22,042 nt of DNA from an uncultured Kiritimatiellota bacterium (GCA_934654805.1 CAKUGW010000047.1:1-22042); one strand, 5' to 3'; numbered from the stretch's first letter, positions 6,862 through 14,516 are shown. Numbers and translations: made by a program. Notes: a model not told the origin generated them from the sequence alone.

Positions 6862-8847
6862 TCAGACGCCTCCTGCCGCATCCGGCTGATTCTCAAGGGC
6901 CTCCAGCTCCGTCGCCGCCTCTTCCCAGTCGGCCGTGTAGCGGTCGATCTCGAACTGGAGCGTGCGCACCTTCCGGTTCGCCTCGGCGAAGTCGGTCGTC
7001 GGCTTCGGGTTGAAGAGCTCGGCGGACGCCTCGTCGAGCGCCTTCTGCAGCTCGTCGATCTTCTGTTCCGCCGTCGCCACGCGCCTCTTCAGCTCGCGCA
7101 GCTTCGGCGCGACCTTCGCCCGCTCCGCCGCGCGCTGCTTCCGCGCCTCCTTCTGGGAAAGCCTCGTGGCCGCCGGCGCGTCGCCCGGCCCTCTCGCCTC
7201 CCGCGTCTCGCGCGCCCGGCCCTCGCCCGACGCCGCCTTCTCACGCTCCGCCTTCTTCTCGCAGTAGTAGTCGTAGCCGCCCGGATACTGCCGGATGCCC
7301 TCGCGCGTGATCTCCAGGATGCTCGTCGCGACGGCCCGCACGAGGTCGATGTCGTGCGAGACGAGGAGGATCGTCCCCGCGTACTTCTGGAGCGCGTCCT
7401 GCAGCAGGCGGCGTCCGTCGAGGTCGAGGTGCGTCGTCGGCTCGTCGAGCAGCAGGAAGTTCGGCGCCGTCAGGAACAGCCGCAGGAACGCGAGGCGGAT
7501 CTTCTCGCCGCCCGACAGGACGCCCGCCGGCTTCTCGACGTCGTTCTCGTCGAAGCCGAACGCGCCAAGCTGGTTGCGGAAGGCCTTCTCCGGCCCGCCG
7601 CCGTGCGCGTCCCAGGCGTTCTTCGCGTTGCGGTAGACGGTGAGGTCGGGCGGGATCGTCTCGGCGAACTCCTGCGAGAGGTAGCCCGGCACGACGTTGT
7701 GGCCGAGCACGGCCTTGCCCTCCGTCGGCCGCCGCGTCCCGGCGATGATGCGCATCAGCGTCGTCTTGCCGAGGCCGTTGTAGCCGATCAGCGCGACCTT
7801 GTCGCCGCGCGTGACGTTGAATTCGAGCCCGGAGAAGACCTTCTTCGCGCCGTCGTAGCTGAAGCCGAGGTTTTCGCAGCGGAACATCTCGATGCCGCTC
7901 GGCGGCGGCTCCGCGAGCCGCAGGCGCCCGGAGTTCGTGTAGCGCTTCGGCAGCACGATCCGCGCCTCGTCGATCTTGTCGATGAGCTTCTGCCGCGACT
8001 GAGCCTGCGCGGCCTTCGTCGCCTGCGCGCGGAAGCGGTCCACGAACCGCTGCAGCTGCTCGCGGTGGTGGTCCTGGTTCTCCTTCGCGGCCTTCAGGTG
8101 CTCGTAGCGCACCTCGCGCTCGGTCAGGTACCAGTCGAGGTTGCCCTCGTAGCGCGTCGCCGTGCCCGCATCGACCTCGACGATGACGTTCGTCAGCGTC
8201 CGCAGGAGGTAGCGGTCGTGCGAGATCAGCATGAGCGTGCCGTCGTACGCCTTGAGGAACTTCTGCAGCCAGTCGACGGCGGGGAGGTCGAGGTAGTTCG
8301 ACGGCTCGTCGAGGAGCAGCAGGTCGGGCTTCGACGCGAGGACGCGCGAGAGCTCCGCGCGCATGCGCCACCCGCCGGAGAACGACCTGAACGGCTTCGC
8401 GAAATCCTCCGTCGCGAAGCCGAGGCCGCCGAGCGCGATCTTGACGCGCGTCTCGATGTCGTAGCCGCCGAGATGCTCGAACTTCGTCTGCAGCTCGCCG
8501 TAGCGACGCATCTTCACGGGATCCGCCAGGTCGGCCTCCAGCTCCGCCATCTCGGCCTCCATCTCGGAGAGGCCGGGGATGCCCCTGAGCGCGTAGTCCA
8601 GGAGCGTCTCCTCCGGGGTGTCCGGGGCGGGGTTCTGCCGCGTGAAGCCGATGCGCGGACTCGACTCGATGACGAGCTCGCCCGTGTCCGTCGACATCTC
8701 GCCGAGGATGATCTTGAAGAGCGTCGACTTGCCCGAGCCGTTCGGGCCGACGACGCCGATGCGGTCGCCCTTGTTGACGCGAAACGTGACGTCCGTGAGG
8801 ACGTCCTGGTGTCCGTAATGGACGGAGATTCCCTTGAAGTCTAACAT
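6862..8847 (-). CDS. ABC-F family ATPase (ribosome-associated, Uup/YheS-like)
   Basis: ABC-F proteins are soluble twin-ATPase factors that act on the ribosome (translation quality control or antibiotic protection) and have no membrane domain. The 661-residue product carries two complete cassettes: Walker A GPNGSGKST (near residue 37) with signature FSGGWRMRAELSR and Walker B LLLLDEPSNYLD; then GYNGLGKTT with LSGGEKIRLAFLR and LLLDEPTTHLD. Between them is the charged linker YLTEREVRYEHLKAAKENQD that contacts the ribosome in this family. After the second cassette lies a Lys/Arg/Ala-rich linker and a C-terminal coiled coil (about residues 585-655), as in Uup-like members. The downstream HNH gene follows by 2 nt; the upstream RND adaptor is 45 bp away. 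The exact ABC-F subtype is not resolvable by eye. Confidence 0.93.
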   Translation of the reverse strand: MLDFKGISVHYGHQDVLTDVTFRVNKGDRIGVVGPNGSGKSTLFKIILGEMSTDTGELVIESSPRIGFTRQNPAPDTPEETLLDYALRGIPGLSEMEAEMAELEADLADPVKMRRYGELQTKFEHLGGYDIETRVKIALGGLGFATEDFAKPFRSFSGGWRMRAELSRVLASKPDLLLLDEPSNYLDLPAVDWLQKFLKAYDGTLMLISHDRYLLRTLTNVIVEVDAGTATRYEGNLDWYLTEREVRYEHLKAAKENQDHHREQLQRFVDRFRAQATKAAQAQSRQKLIDKIDEARIVLPKRYTNSGRLRLAEPPPSGIEMFRCENLGFSYDGAKKVFSGLEFNVTRGDKVALIGYNGLGKTTLMRIIAGTRRPTEGKAVLGHNVVPGYLSQEFAETIPPDLTVYRNAKNAWDAHGGGPEKAFRNQLGAFGFDENDVEKPAGVLSGGEKIRLAFLRLFLTAPNFLLLDEPTTHLDLDGRRLLQDALQKYAGTILLVSHDIDLVRAVATSILEITREGIRQYPGGYDYYCEKKAEREKAASGEGRARETREARGPGDAPAATRLSQKEARKQRAAERAKVAPKLRELKRRVATAEQKIDELQKALDEASAELFNPKPTTDFAEANRKVRTLQFEIDRYTADWEEAATELEALENQPDAAGGV

Positions 8848-8892
8848 AGAAAGCCTATCGAGTTCCGGCGGCCGCCCCCGAACGGGCGCCTT

Positions 8893-9990
8893 TTACAGGA
8901 TCGTCACCTTGCGCCCTTCGGTCAGGATCGAGACGCCGGCCGTCGCGATGCGCTGGTCGGGCTTCAGCCCCGAGACGACTGTCCCCTCGTCCGTCCGGCG
9001 GACAAGCGAGACGTCCTGGCGGCGGACTTCGTAGACGTCCTTCTCCGCCGTCTCCTGCAGCAGCCAGACGAAGTGCGCGCCGTCCGACGTGACCCCGACG
9101 CCGCTTTCGGGCACGACCGTCAGCCCTTCCGCCGCGCCCTTGCCCTTCTGCCCGTATGACGCCCCGGAGATCGTCAGCGTCGCGGACATCCCCGGCAGGA
9201 GCAGAAGGTCCTTCGGGGCCTCCATCGTGTAGGTCGCGACAAACGTCTGCGTGTTCTCGTCGGCGGACGCCTGGAACTCCTTGAACGTGGCGGGAAAGGC
9301 GCGACCGGGCAGCGAGTCGAAGGTCACCGTGCGCCCCGCGTTCGTCTCGACGTCCACGAACTGCTCCCGCCGGAGGATGTACTTCTCCGCAATGCTGACG
9401 TCGATGTTGACGAACGACGTGTCCTGGATCTTCACGATGGGGTTCGCCGCGCCGACCATGTCGAGTTCCGTCGCCGGCACGGAGGCGACCGTCCCGTCGA
9501 ACGGCGCGTACAGGACCGTCTCCTCCAGCGCGCGCTTCGCGAGCTCCAGCGCCGCCTCGCTCTGCCGGAGCTGGGCCTCGGACTGCGAGACCTCCTCCTG
9601 CGAGATCGCCTTCTTCTTGAGCGCGTCGCTCTTGCGGTCGAACGTCAGGCGGTCGCGCTTCTCGGCGGCCTCCGCCTTCGCGAGCGCGTCCCGGAAATCG
9701 AGCGGATCGAGCCACGCGAGCTTCTCGCCCCTCTTGACGCTCTGCCCCTTCGCGACGGCAATGCCCTGAATGCGCCCCGTCTGCTTGAAGACGAGCGTCC
9801 GCGACGCCGTCGCCTGCACGATGCCGGCGAACGCCAGGTCCGGCATGCGCGCACTCGCCCGCACGACCGCGCTCCGCACGGGCCGCACCGGCTCCGGCCC
9901 GGCCTCTGGGGGTTTTGCCGCCGGCCAAAAGCAGACTGCCGCCGTCACGCCGACGGCCAGGACACAGCCCGTCATCTTGCCTCTTCGCAT
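8893..9990 (-). CDS. RND-type efflux periplasmic adaptor (MFP/HlyD family)
   Basis: These adaptors sit in the periplasm, anchored to the inner membrane, and bridge an RND or ABC pump to an outer-membrane channel. Seen: an N-terminal hydrophobic anchor (MTGCVLAVGVTAAVCFWPA), no proper lipobox, a beta-barrel/lipoyl half (TRTLVFKQTGRIQGIAVAKG-like, KRGEKLAWLDPLDFRDALAK), an alpha-hairpin of about 60 residues with heptads (AEAAEKRDRLTFDRKSDALK through SQSEAQLRQSEAALELAKRA), then VLYAPFDGTVASVPATELDMV and two C-terminal beta domains. Length 365 is typical. No pump or TolC-like gene lies next to it, so it is an orphan adaptor here. A TATAAT box and a GAGGAGG ribosome-binding site precede it. Confidence 0.88.
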   Translation of the reverse strand: MRRGKMTGCVLAVGVTAAVCFWPAAKPPEAGPEPVRPVRSAVVRASARMPDLAFAGIVQATASRTLVFKQTGRIQGIAVAKGQSVKRGEKLAWLDPLDFRDALAKAEAAEKRDRLTFDRKSDALKKKAISQEEVSQSEAQLRQSEAALELAKRALEETVLYAPFDGTVASVPATELDMVGAANPIVKIQDTSFVNIDVSIAEKYILRREQFVDVETNAGRTVTFDSLPGRAFPATFKEFQASADENTQTFVATYTMEAPKDLLLLPGMSATLTISGASYGQKGKGAAEGLTVVPESGVGVTSDGAHFVWLLQETAEKDVYEVRRQDVSLVRRTDEGTVVSGLKPDQRIATAGVSILTEGRKVTIL

Positions 9991-10025
9991 TTCGTCCTCC
10001 TCGAATCTTGCCGCATAACCGTCAC

Positions 10026-10039
10026 ATTATACCAAAAAA
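10026..10039 (-). promoter_or_regulatory. Promoter-like TTTTTTGGTATAAT before the RND adaptor
   Basis: On the minus strand TATAAT (10031-10026) is preceded by GG and a run of six T. The T-run is shared with the terminator of the upstream outer-membrane gene. A predicted 5' leader of about 28 nt carries GAGGAGG before the ATG at 9990. It matches the promoter-like modules at 5815 and 18900. Confidence 0.6.
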
Positions 10040-10066
10040 CCCCGGCTTGGGACTTCCAAGCCGGGG
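10034..10066 (-). terminator. Intrinsic terminator of the outer-membrane protein gene
   Basis: On the minus strand, an 11-bp GC-rich stem (CCCCGGCTTGG pairing with CCAAGCCGGGG, 5-nt loop) is followed at once by six T residues. It lies about 60 nt after the stop of the gene ending at 10126. A weaker second inverted repeat (about 10098-10124) lies between stop and terminator. Confidence 0.88.
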
Positions 10067-10125
10067 GCTCGCTGTCAACCACATGAGGAACTGCTAAAGA
10101 ATCATGCGAGCAATGATTTCTTAAG

Positions 10126-11040
10126 TCAGAACGCGATGGCGATCGAGACGCCCGTGACGAGGTTGTAGCTGTCCGAGTAGGCTTCCGTGCCCTCGTAGTG
10201 CGACGCGGCGTCGCGCGCGGACGAGTCGAACAGGTAGTCGTAGTAGGCGAGGTACGCGCCGAGCGAGACGCCGTCCGTGATGTTCCACGTCAGCTCGCCC
10301 TTCAGGCAGGTGTCCATCAGGCACGCCTCGTCGTAGCCTTCGCCGGCTTCGCCGAGGTAGGCCGTCACGCGGCGCTGGTCGCCCCAGCCCTGCGCGAGGG
10401 AGACGCGGAACGAGAGGATGTCGTCATCGCCCTCTTCCTTCCCCTCGACGACCGAGAACGTGTGGCCGATCTCGAGGTTGAGGTAGGTGCCCTCGTCGCG
10501 GTCGATGTCACGCTCGTAGGAGAACGTCGGCTCGAACCAGAGGTCGGGCAGGCCGACCGAGAACGAGAGGAACTGCGTGTCGTCATCGACCACTTTCGGA
10601 TGGGACTCGTACATGTAGCCGAGCTCGAACTCGACCGTCGTCGGCAGGCCCTCGTCCGGCCCGAACGCATGGCCGATCGCCACGCCGGGGTCGAGCTCCT
10701 GCGAGCGGAAGGCGTGGTCATTGTAGCCGGCCTTCTCGCCGTAGCGCGTGGTGTCGAAGATCGACTCGACGCTGAACGTCACCCAGTCGAAGAACGTGAG
10801 CGCCGCCGACGGGGTGAGGATCGGGTCGTTGTTGTCCACGAGGCCGTAGCTCATGAACTTGGAGTCGAACGCGAGGCCGACTTCCGCCGAGACGATCGGG
10901 GTCTCGCCAAACGTCACGCCTTCGCCCATGGCCCAGCTGAGGCCCTGCTCTTCGGCTTCCTTCGCTTCCGTTTCCGCCCGAACGCTGCCGCAGAAGGCGG
11001 CTGCACAGGCGATCGTTGTCATGATGTGCTTTGAGTTCAT
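10126..11040 (-). CDS. Putative outer-membrane beta-barrel protein with signal peptide
   Basis: The 304-residue product begins with a cleavable signal peptide (MNSKHIMTTIACAAAFCGSVRA, predicted cut before ETEA). The rest is made of alternating polar/hydrophobic strands rich in Tyr, Phe, Asp and Gly, such as VEFELGYMYES, LWFEPTFSYERDIDRDEG and SLGAYLAYYDYLF, and it ends in the aromatic terminal strand VTGVSIAIAF, a typical BAM-recognition end. Features are those of a small barrel or porin-like protein; no substrate can be assigned. It resembles in style the SKF-YGL-N-P barrel proteins found in several Gram-negatives. The leader is AT-rich and shows no Shine-Dalgarno sequence. It is followed by a strong terminator and is monocistronic. 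Confidence 0.8.
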   Translation of the reverse strand: MNSKHIMTTIACAAAFCGSVRAETEAKEAEEQGLSWAMGEGVTFGETPIVSAEVGLAFDSKFMSYGLVDNNDPILTPSAALTFFDWVTFSVESIFDTTRYGEKAGYNDHAFRSQELDPGVAIGHAFGPDEGLPTTVEFELGYMYESHPKVVDDDTQFLSFSVGLPDLWFEPTFSYERDIDRDEGTYLNLEIGHTFSVVEGKEEGDDDILSFRVSLAQGWGDQRRVTAYLGEAGEGYDEACLMDTCLKGELTWNITDGVSLGAYLAYYDYLFDSSARDAASHYEGTEAYSDSYNLVTGVSIAIAF

Positions 11041-11143
11041 TGTTAGTTTTGTCTTATTTTATTAGCTTTCTCTTACTTTGTGTCTGTTTTCTGGCTCTCG
11101 CCAAAATCGTCTTGTGTCAGGCCCGCCGTCCTTCAGTCCGTTT

Positions 11144-11273
11144 GTCCGCTGTCCTTTGTCCTCGGCCCTTGGTCTTCGGTCCTCAGTCCTTTGTCGTCCG
11201 TCCTCTGTCTTCTGTTTGGATCTTTTGACTTCAATTTCGGACAAAGGACAGCGGACAAAGGGCAGTGGGCAGC
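11144..11273. repeat. 7-bp GTCC arrays forming a large inverted repeat in the feo/porin intergenic region
   Basis: From 11144 to 11213, ten 7-mers run in register (gtccgct, gtccttt, gtcctcg, gcccttg, gtcttcg, gtcctca, gtccttt, gtcgtcc, gtcctct, gtcttct). From 11239 to 11273 five 7-mers run in the opposite sense (ggacaaa, ggacagc, ggacaaa, gggcagt, gggcagc). The 21 bases at 11141-11161 are the exact reverse complement of 11239-11259, with a 77-bp spacer. The rest of the 11041-11333 gap holds the AT-rich leader of the gene at 10126-11040 and the array at 11301. The hairpin may isolate the feo operon from the porin-like gene. Confidence 0.85.
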
Positions 11274-11300
11274 TGGAAATGAGCAACGGCTCGCCGAATT

Positions 11301-11356
11301 CCTTCTTCCTTCTTCCCTCTTACTTTTTCCTTCTTACTTCTTCCCTCTTCCCTTTT
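11301..11356 (-). repeat. 7-bp degenerate polypyrimidine (minus-strand polypurine) array at the 3' end of the feo operon
   Basis: Eight 7-mers in perfect register on the plus strand: ccttctt, ccttctt, ccctctt, acttttt, ccttctt, acttctt, ccctctt, ccctttt. The units acttttt, ccttctt and acttctt also appear, in the same order, in the priA element at 16592-16626. On the minus strand it encodes the last residues and stop codon of the FeoB-associated protein. Confidence 0.85.
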
Positions 11357-11495
11357 CCCCGCAGTGGCAGTGGCCGCCGCAGAGCTTGCGGTTGCCGCCG
11401 CACTCGCACGGGGCCCCCTTCTTCCACGCCCGCCAAATGGCGAGCGCGGCAAGGGCAAGGACGAGCGCGAGGACGACGGCGGAACCCGCGTTCAT
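11334..11495 (-). CDS. FeoB-associated Cys-rich small membrane protein
   Basis: The 53-residue product has an N-terminal membrane segment (VVLALVLALAALAIW, residues 7-21), a short basic stretch WRAWKKG, and a Cys/His cluster CECGGNRKLCGGHCHC (residues 30-45, five Cys and two His). This is the layout of the FeoB-associated Cys-rich membrane proteins found after feoB in many bacteria, thought to help ferrous-iron transfer or Feo complex assembly. Its ATG overlaps the feoB stop (ATGA), so it is translationally coupled. The last residues (GEKGRGKK) and the TAA come from a 7-bp repeat array, so the native C-terminus has probably been replaced or extended. Too short to be found by length-limited gene calling. 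Confidence 0.85.
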   Translation of the reverse strand: MNAGSAVVLALVLALAALAIWRAWKKGAPCECGGNRKLCGGHCHCGEKGRGKK

Positions 11496-13909
11496 GCCAG
11501 AACCTCCTTCGGGGCCGGGCGGAAGATCGCCCAGAGGACGAATGCGTCAACCGCCAGCGTCACGGCCGTCCAGAGGCCGAAGCCGCCGCCGCAGGCCAGG
11601 ATGCCGATCTGGTAGGCCGAGAGCGCGATCACGTAGCCGACCGCGAGCTGGAAGGCCATCGCGAACCAGCCCCACTTCTGCGAGCCCATCTCGCGGAAGG
11701 TCGTCGCGATCGCCACCATGCACGGCGGGACGAACAGGTTGAACACCATGAAGGAGAACGCCGCAAGCCTCGGGAAGTCGCTCATCGAGCCGAAGAGGGC
11801 CGCAATGTTCGAGGCCGTCGTCGCGCCGTCGAAGCCGGAGGACACGAGGCCCAGCGTCGCCGTCGCCTGCTCCTTGGCGATCTCGGCCGAGACCGTCGCC
11901 GCCGCGCCCTGCCACGTGCCGAAGCCGAGCGGCGCGAAGATCCACGCGATCCAGCTGCCGAGGTCATGCAGGATCGAGCGCTCGATCTCCTCGTCCGCCA
12001 AGAGGTTCAGCGACCAGTCGAAGTGCATGATGAACCAGAGGAACACGCACGCCGGGAAGATGATCACGCCCGCCTTGAGCATGTAGCCCTTCACGCGCTG
12101 CCACGTGTGGATGAGGATGCCGCGCACGGTCGGCAGGTGGTAGGCCGGCAGCTCCATCACGAACGGGGCCGCCTCGCCCGCGAACGCCCTGGACTTCTTG
12201 AGCGCGATGCCGCCGAGGACGATGATCGCGATGCCGATGACGTCCATGAGCGGCGCCACGTACCACATCTCGCGGAAGAAGATCGCCGTGAACATCGCGA
12301 TGATCACCGTCTTCGCGCCGCACGGGATGAACGTCGCGAGGATGATCGTCATGCGGCGGTCACGCTCGTTCTCGATCGTCCGCGCCGCCATGACGGCCGG
12401 CACGCCGCAGCCCTTGCCGACGATCATCGGGATGAACGACTTGCCCGACAGGCCGAACTTGCGGAAGAGGCGGTCCATGATGAACGCGACGCGCGCCATG
12501 TACCCGCAGTCCTCCAGGAACGCGAGGAACAGGAACACGATCGTGATCACCGGCACGAAGCCGAGCACCGTCGCGACGCCGCCCCACGCGCCGTCGTTGA
12601 CGAGCGAGGAAACCATGTCGGACGCGCCGACCTTCTCCAGCGCCTCGGAGATGAGCGCGCCGATGCCCGGCACCCACACGCCGTAGTCGGACGGGTTCGG
12701 CTCCTCGACCTTCTTGGCCGCGTTGTAGGCCGCCTCGTCGATCGTCCATTCCTCCGCCGTCTCGCCGGTCTCCTCGTCCTCAATGGACGCCTCCTTCTCG
12801 CCGGTCTCCCACGCCGCGACCGTCGCCTCCGCCTTCGCGAAGTCTTCGCACGCCGTGTCGTAGTCCTTGCCGTCGACCTCGTGCGTCGTGAACGGCAGGT
12901 GCCAGCCGTCGCCGAGGAACCCGTCGTTCGCCCAGTCGGTGAGCTTCGTGCCGGGGCCGCAGTCCGAGACGGCGAGGAACCACATCACGCAGAGCGAGAC
13001 GATGAAGATCGGCAGCGCGAGAATCTTGTTCGTGACGACCTTGTCGATCCGGTCCGACAGCGTCAGCGTCTTCGCGCCGCGCTTCTTCGCGACGGCCTTG
13101 CCGACCAGCGTCTTGATGAAGTCGTAGCGCTGGTTCGTGATGATCGACTCGGCGTCGTCGTCAAGCTCCTTCTCGCAGTCGCGGACGTGCGCGTCGAGGT
13201 GCTGGCGCGTCTTCTCGTCGAGGCCGAGCATGTCGATGATCTCGGCGTCGCGCTCGAAGACCTTGACGGCGAACCAGCGGATGGCGCGCGCATCGACCTT
13301 GCCCTGGATCGTCTCCTCGATGTGGGCGATCGCGTGCTCGACGGGGCCGGTGAAGACGTGGGGGACTTCGGCCTTCTTGCCTTCACGCACGAGCTTCGCG
13401 GCAAGCTCCGCCGCCTCGACGCCGCCCTCGTTGTGCTGGGCGCTGATGCCGACCACCTCGCAGCCGAGCGACCCGGCGATGCGCTTCATGTCGATCTTGT
13501 CGCCGTTCTTGCGCACGAGGTCCATCATGTTGACCGCGACCACCATCGGCAGCCCCAGCTCGGCGAGCTGCGTCGTCAGGTAGAGGTTGCGCTCGATGTT
13601 CGTGCCGTCCACGATGTTCAGGATCGCCGACGGCGAGTCCTCGACGAGATACCGCCGCGAGACCTTCTCCTCCAGCGAATAGGGCGAGAGCGAGTAGATG
13701 CCCGGCAGGTCCTGGATGTCGACCGACCTGTCGCCCTTGAGGAGGCCGTCCTTCTTCTCGACCGTCACGCCCGGCCAGTTGCCGACGTACTGGTTCGAGC
13801 CCGTCAGCGCGTTGAAGAGCGTCGTCTTGCCGCAGTTCGGGTTGCCCGCGAGCGCGATCTTCACCACGCCCGACGCCGGCACTTTCCCTTCGTTAACTTT
13901 ATTAGACAT
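11492..13909 (-). CDS. feoB: Ferrous iron transport protein B
   Basis: FeoB is the inner-membrane ferrous iron transporter with an N-terminal GTPase. The 805-residue protein has the G-domain motifs GNPNCGKTTLFN (residues 22-33), DLPGIYSLSPYS, and NMMD, a helical domain, then two Gate repeats with membrane segments, including GFVPVITIVFLFLAFLEDCGYMAR-type and GCGVPAVMAARTI motifs. Unusual is a periplasmic-side insertion of roughly 80-100 residues after the first membrane segment (about 312-412), rich in Glu, Thr and Ala (KEASIEDEETGETAEEW). I start at the ATG at 13909, preceded by GAGGGAAG, not at a GTG ten codons earlier that overlaps the feoA stop. It lies between feoA and the Cys-rich partner gene. 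Confidence 0.96.
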   Translation of the reverse strand: MSNKVNEGKVPASGVVKIALAGNPNCGKTTLFNALTGSNQYVGNWPGVTVEKKDGLLKGDRSVDIQDLPGIYSLSPYSLEEKVSRRYLVEDSPSAILNIVDGTNIERNLYLTTQLAELGLPMVVAVNMMDLVRKNGDKIDMKRIAGSLGCEVVGISAQHNEGGVEAAELAAKLVREGKKAEVPHVFTGPVEHAIAHIEETIQGKVDARAIRWFAVKVFERDAEIIDMLGLDEKTRQHLDAHVRDCEKELDDDAESIITNQRYDFIKTLVGKAVAKKRGAKTLTLSDRIDKVVTNKILALPIFIVSLCVMWFLAVSDCGPGTKLTDWANDGFLGDGWHLPFTTHEVDGKDYDTACEDFAKAEATVAAWETGEKEASIEDEETGETAEEWTIDEAAYNAAKKVEEPNPSDYGVWVPGIGALISEALEKVGASDMVSSLVNDGAWGGVATVLGFVPVITIVFLFLAFLEDCGYMARVAFIMDRLFRKFGLSGKSFIPMIVGKGCGVPAVMAARTIENERDRRMTIILATFIPCGAKTVIIAMFTAIFFREMWYVAPLMDVIGIAIIVLGGIALKKSRAFAGEAAPFVMELPAYHLPTVRGILIHTWQRVKGYMLKAGVIIFPACVFLWFIMHFDWSLNLLADEEIERSILHDLGSWIAWIFAPLGFGTWQGAAATVSAEIAKEQATATLGLVSSGFDGATTASNIAALFGSMSDFPRLAAFSFMVFNLFVPPCMVAIATTFREMGSQKWGWFAMAFQLAVGYVIALSAYQIGILACGGGFGLWTAVTLAVDAFVLWAIFRPAPKEVLA

Positions 13910-13935
13910 AACTAATTCTTCCCTCAAAAAAAATT

Positions 13936-14157
13936 TCACGCGACCTCGATCAGCGCCGCCTCGCCCTTGCGGATCGAGAGCTCGTACCCGCGCACCGTCA
14001 GCTCAAGGGGATCGCCGAGCGGCGCGACCTTGCGCACGGACACTTCCGCGCCCTTCGTGATGCCCATGTCCATGATGCGCCGCTTGACGGCGCCTTCTCC
14101 GTGAAGACGGACGACGCGCGTCGTCTCCCCGACGGGAATGTCATTCAATGTCTTCAT
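13936..14157 (-). CDS. feoA: FeoA-domain protein (second copy, feoB-proximal)
   Basis: FeoA is a small SH3-like cytoplasmic partner of FeoB. This 73-residue protein shows the family pattern: MKTLNDIPVGETTRVVRLHG, then VKRRIMDMGITKGAEVSVRK, APLGDPLELTVRGYELSIRKGEAALIEV. The G-E-x-A-x-x-R-R-I-M-D-M-G-I core and the GDP-x-x-L-x-x-R-G-Y-x-L-S-IRK end are diagnostic. The open frame extends much further upstream through the inter-feoA repeat, but only from the ATG at 14157 does the sequence match. It is 26 bp upstream of feoB and follows another, divergent feoA. Confidence 0.92.
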   Translation of the reverse strand: MKTLNDIPVGETTRVVRLHGEGAVKRRIMDMGITKGAEVSVRKVAPLGDPLELTVRGYELSIRKGEAALIEVA

Positions 14158-14238
14158 TTGCTTTTCCTTGTTCGTGTTAGCAGACGCCTCTTTCAGGCGC
14201 CTTGACTGCAAATTGTCCCGTGCCTTGCCTTTCTCCGC

Positions 14239-14278
14239 TTTTCCACCTTTCCACTTTTTCACTCTTCCACCCTCACAC
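14239..14278 (-). repeat. 8-bp degenerate array between the two feoA genes
   Basis: On the plus strand five 8-mers stand in register: ttttccac, ctttccac, tttttcac, tcttccac, cctcacac; on the minus strand this is GTGGAAAA-like. The feoA stop (14273-14275) lies inside it. The remainder of the 115-bp gap contains an imperfect hairpin, gacgcct with aggcgcc, at 14183-14201. Confidence 0.75.
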
Positions 14279-14491
14279 CAGCGCGCACTCGATGCGGCGC
14301 ACAAGCTCGTCGTTGAGGGCGAGGCGGCTGTCGTGGATGCCGACGATCTTGCCGCCTTCCGTGTCTTCGATGACGCGGACGACCGTCCCGGCCGAGAAGC
14401 CGAGGCTCCCCAGGTGCTTGCGCGTGGCGTCGGCACCGCCGACGCGCATCACGCGCGCCGCTTCGCCGGCCTTGAAGAACGACAATGGCAT
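14273..14491 (-). CDS. feoA: FeoA-domain protein (first copy, promoter-proximal)
   Basis: This 72-residue protein, MPLSFFKAGEAARVMRVGGA, then TRKHLGSLGFSAGTVVRVIE and GGKIVGIHDSRLALNDELVRRIECALV, follows the FeoA/SH3 fold pattern: a basic first strand, the K-x-L-x-x-L-G-F-x-x-G turn, and a final strand with D-x-R-x-A-L-N-x-E. It is clearly diverged from the second copy, in the way tandem FeoA pairs often are, with one partner retaining GDP-like loops and the other not. It heads the feo operon, 60 nt downstream of a TTGACA/TAAACT promoter. The ribosome-binding site is probably AAAGGAAA. Confidence 0.87.
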   Translation of the reverse strand: MPLSFFKAGEAARVMRVGGADATRKHLGSLGFSAGTVVRVIEDTEGGKIVGIHDSRLALNDELVRRIECALV

Positions 14492-14516
14492 TCAGATTTC
14501 CTTTCTCAGTCCCGCC

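Noticed and set aside
6418..8844. Very long plus-strand open frame opposite the ABC-F gene
   Set aside because: Arg/Leu-rich translation with no motifs, exactly antisense to a gene with two complete ABC cassettes; a result of high GC.
11041..11360. Coding gene in the Lys/Glu/Arg-rich frames of this intergenic region
   Set aside because: The frames only translate the 7-bp arrays; no domain, no ribosome-binding site. Only the FeoB-associated gene ending at 11334 is supported.
11078..13915. 945-residue plus-strand open frame opposite feoB
   Set aside because: Low-complexity Arg/Asp/His-rich shadow of the feoB codons; its first part merely reads the repeat arrays.
13910..13939. Ten-codon longer feoB from a GTG start
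   Set aside because: The GTG overlaps the feoA stop and has no spacing for a ribosome-binding site; the ATG at 13909 has GAGGGAAG upstream.
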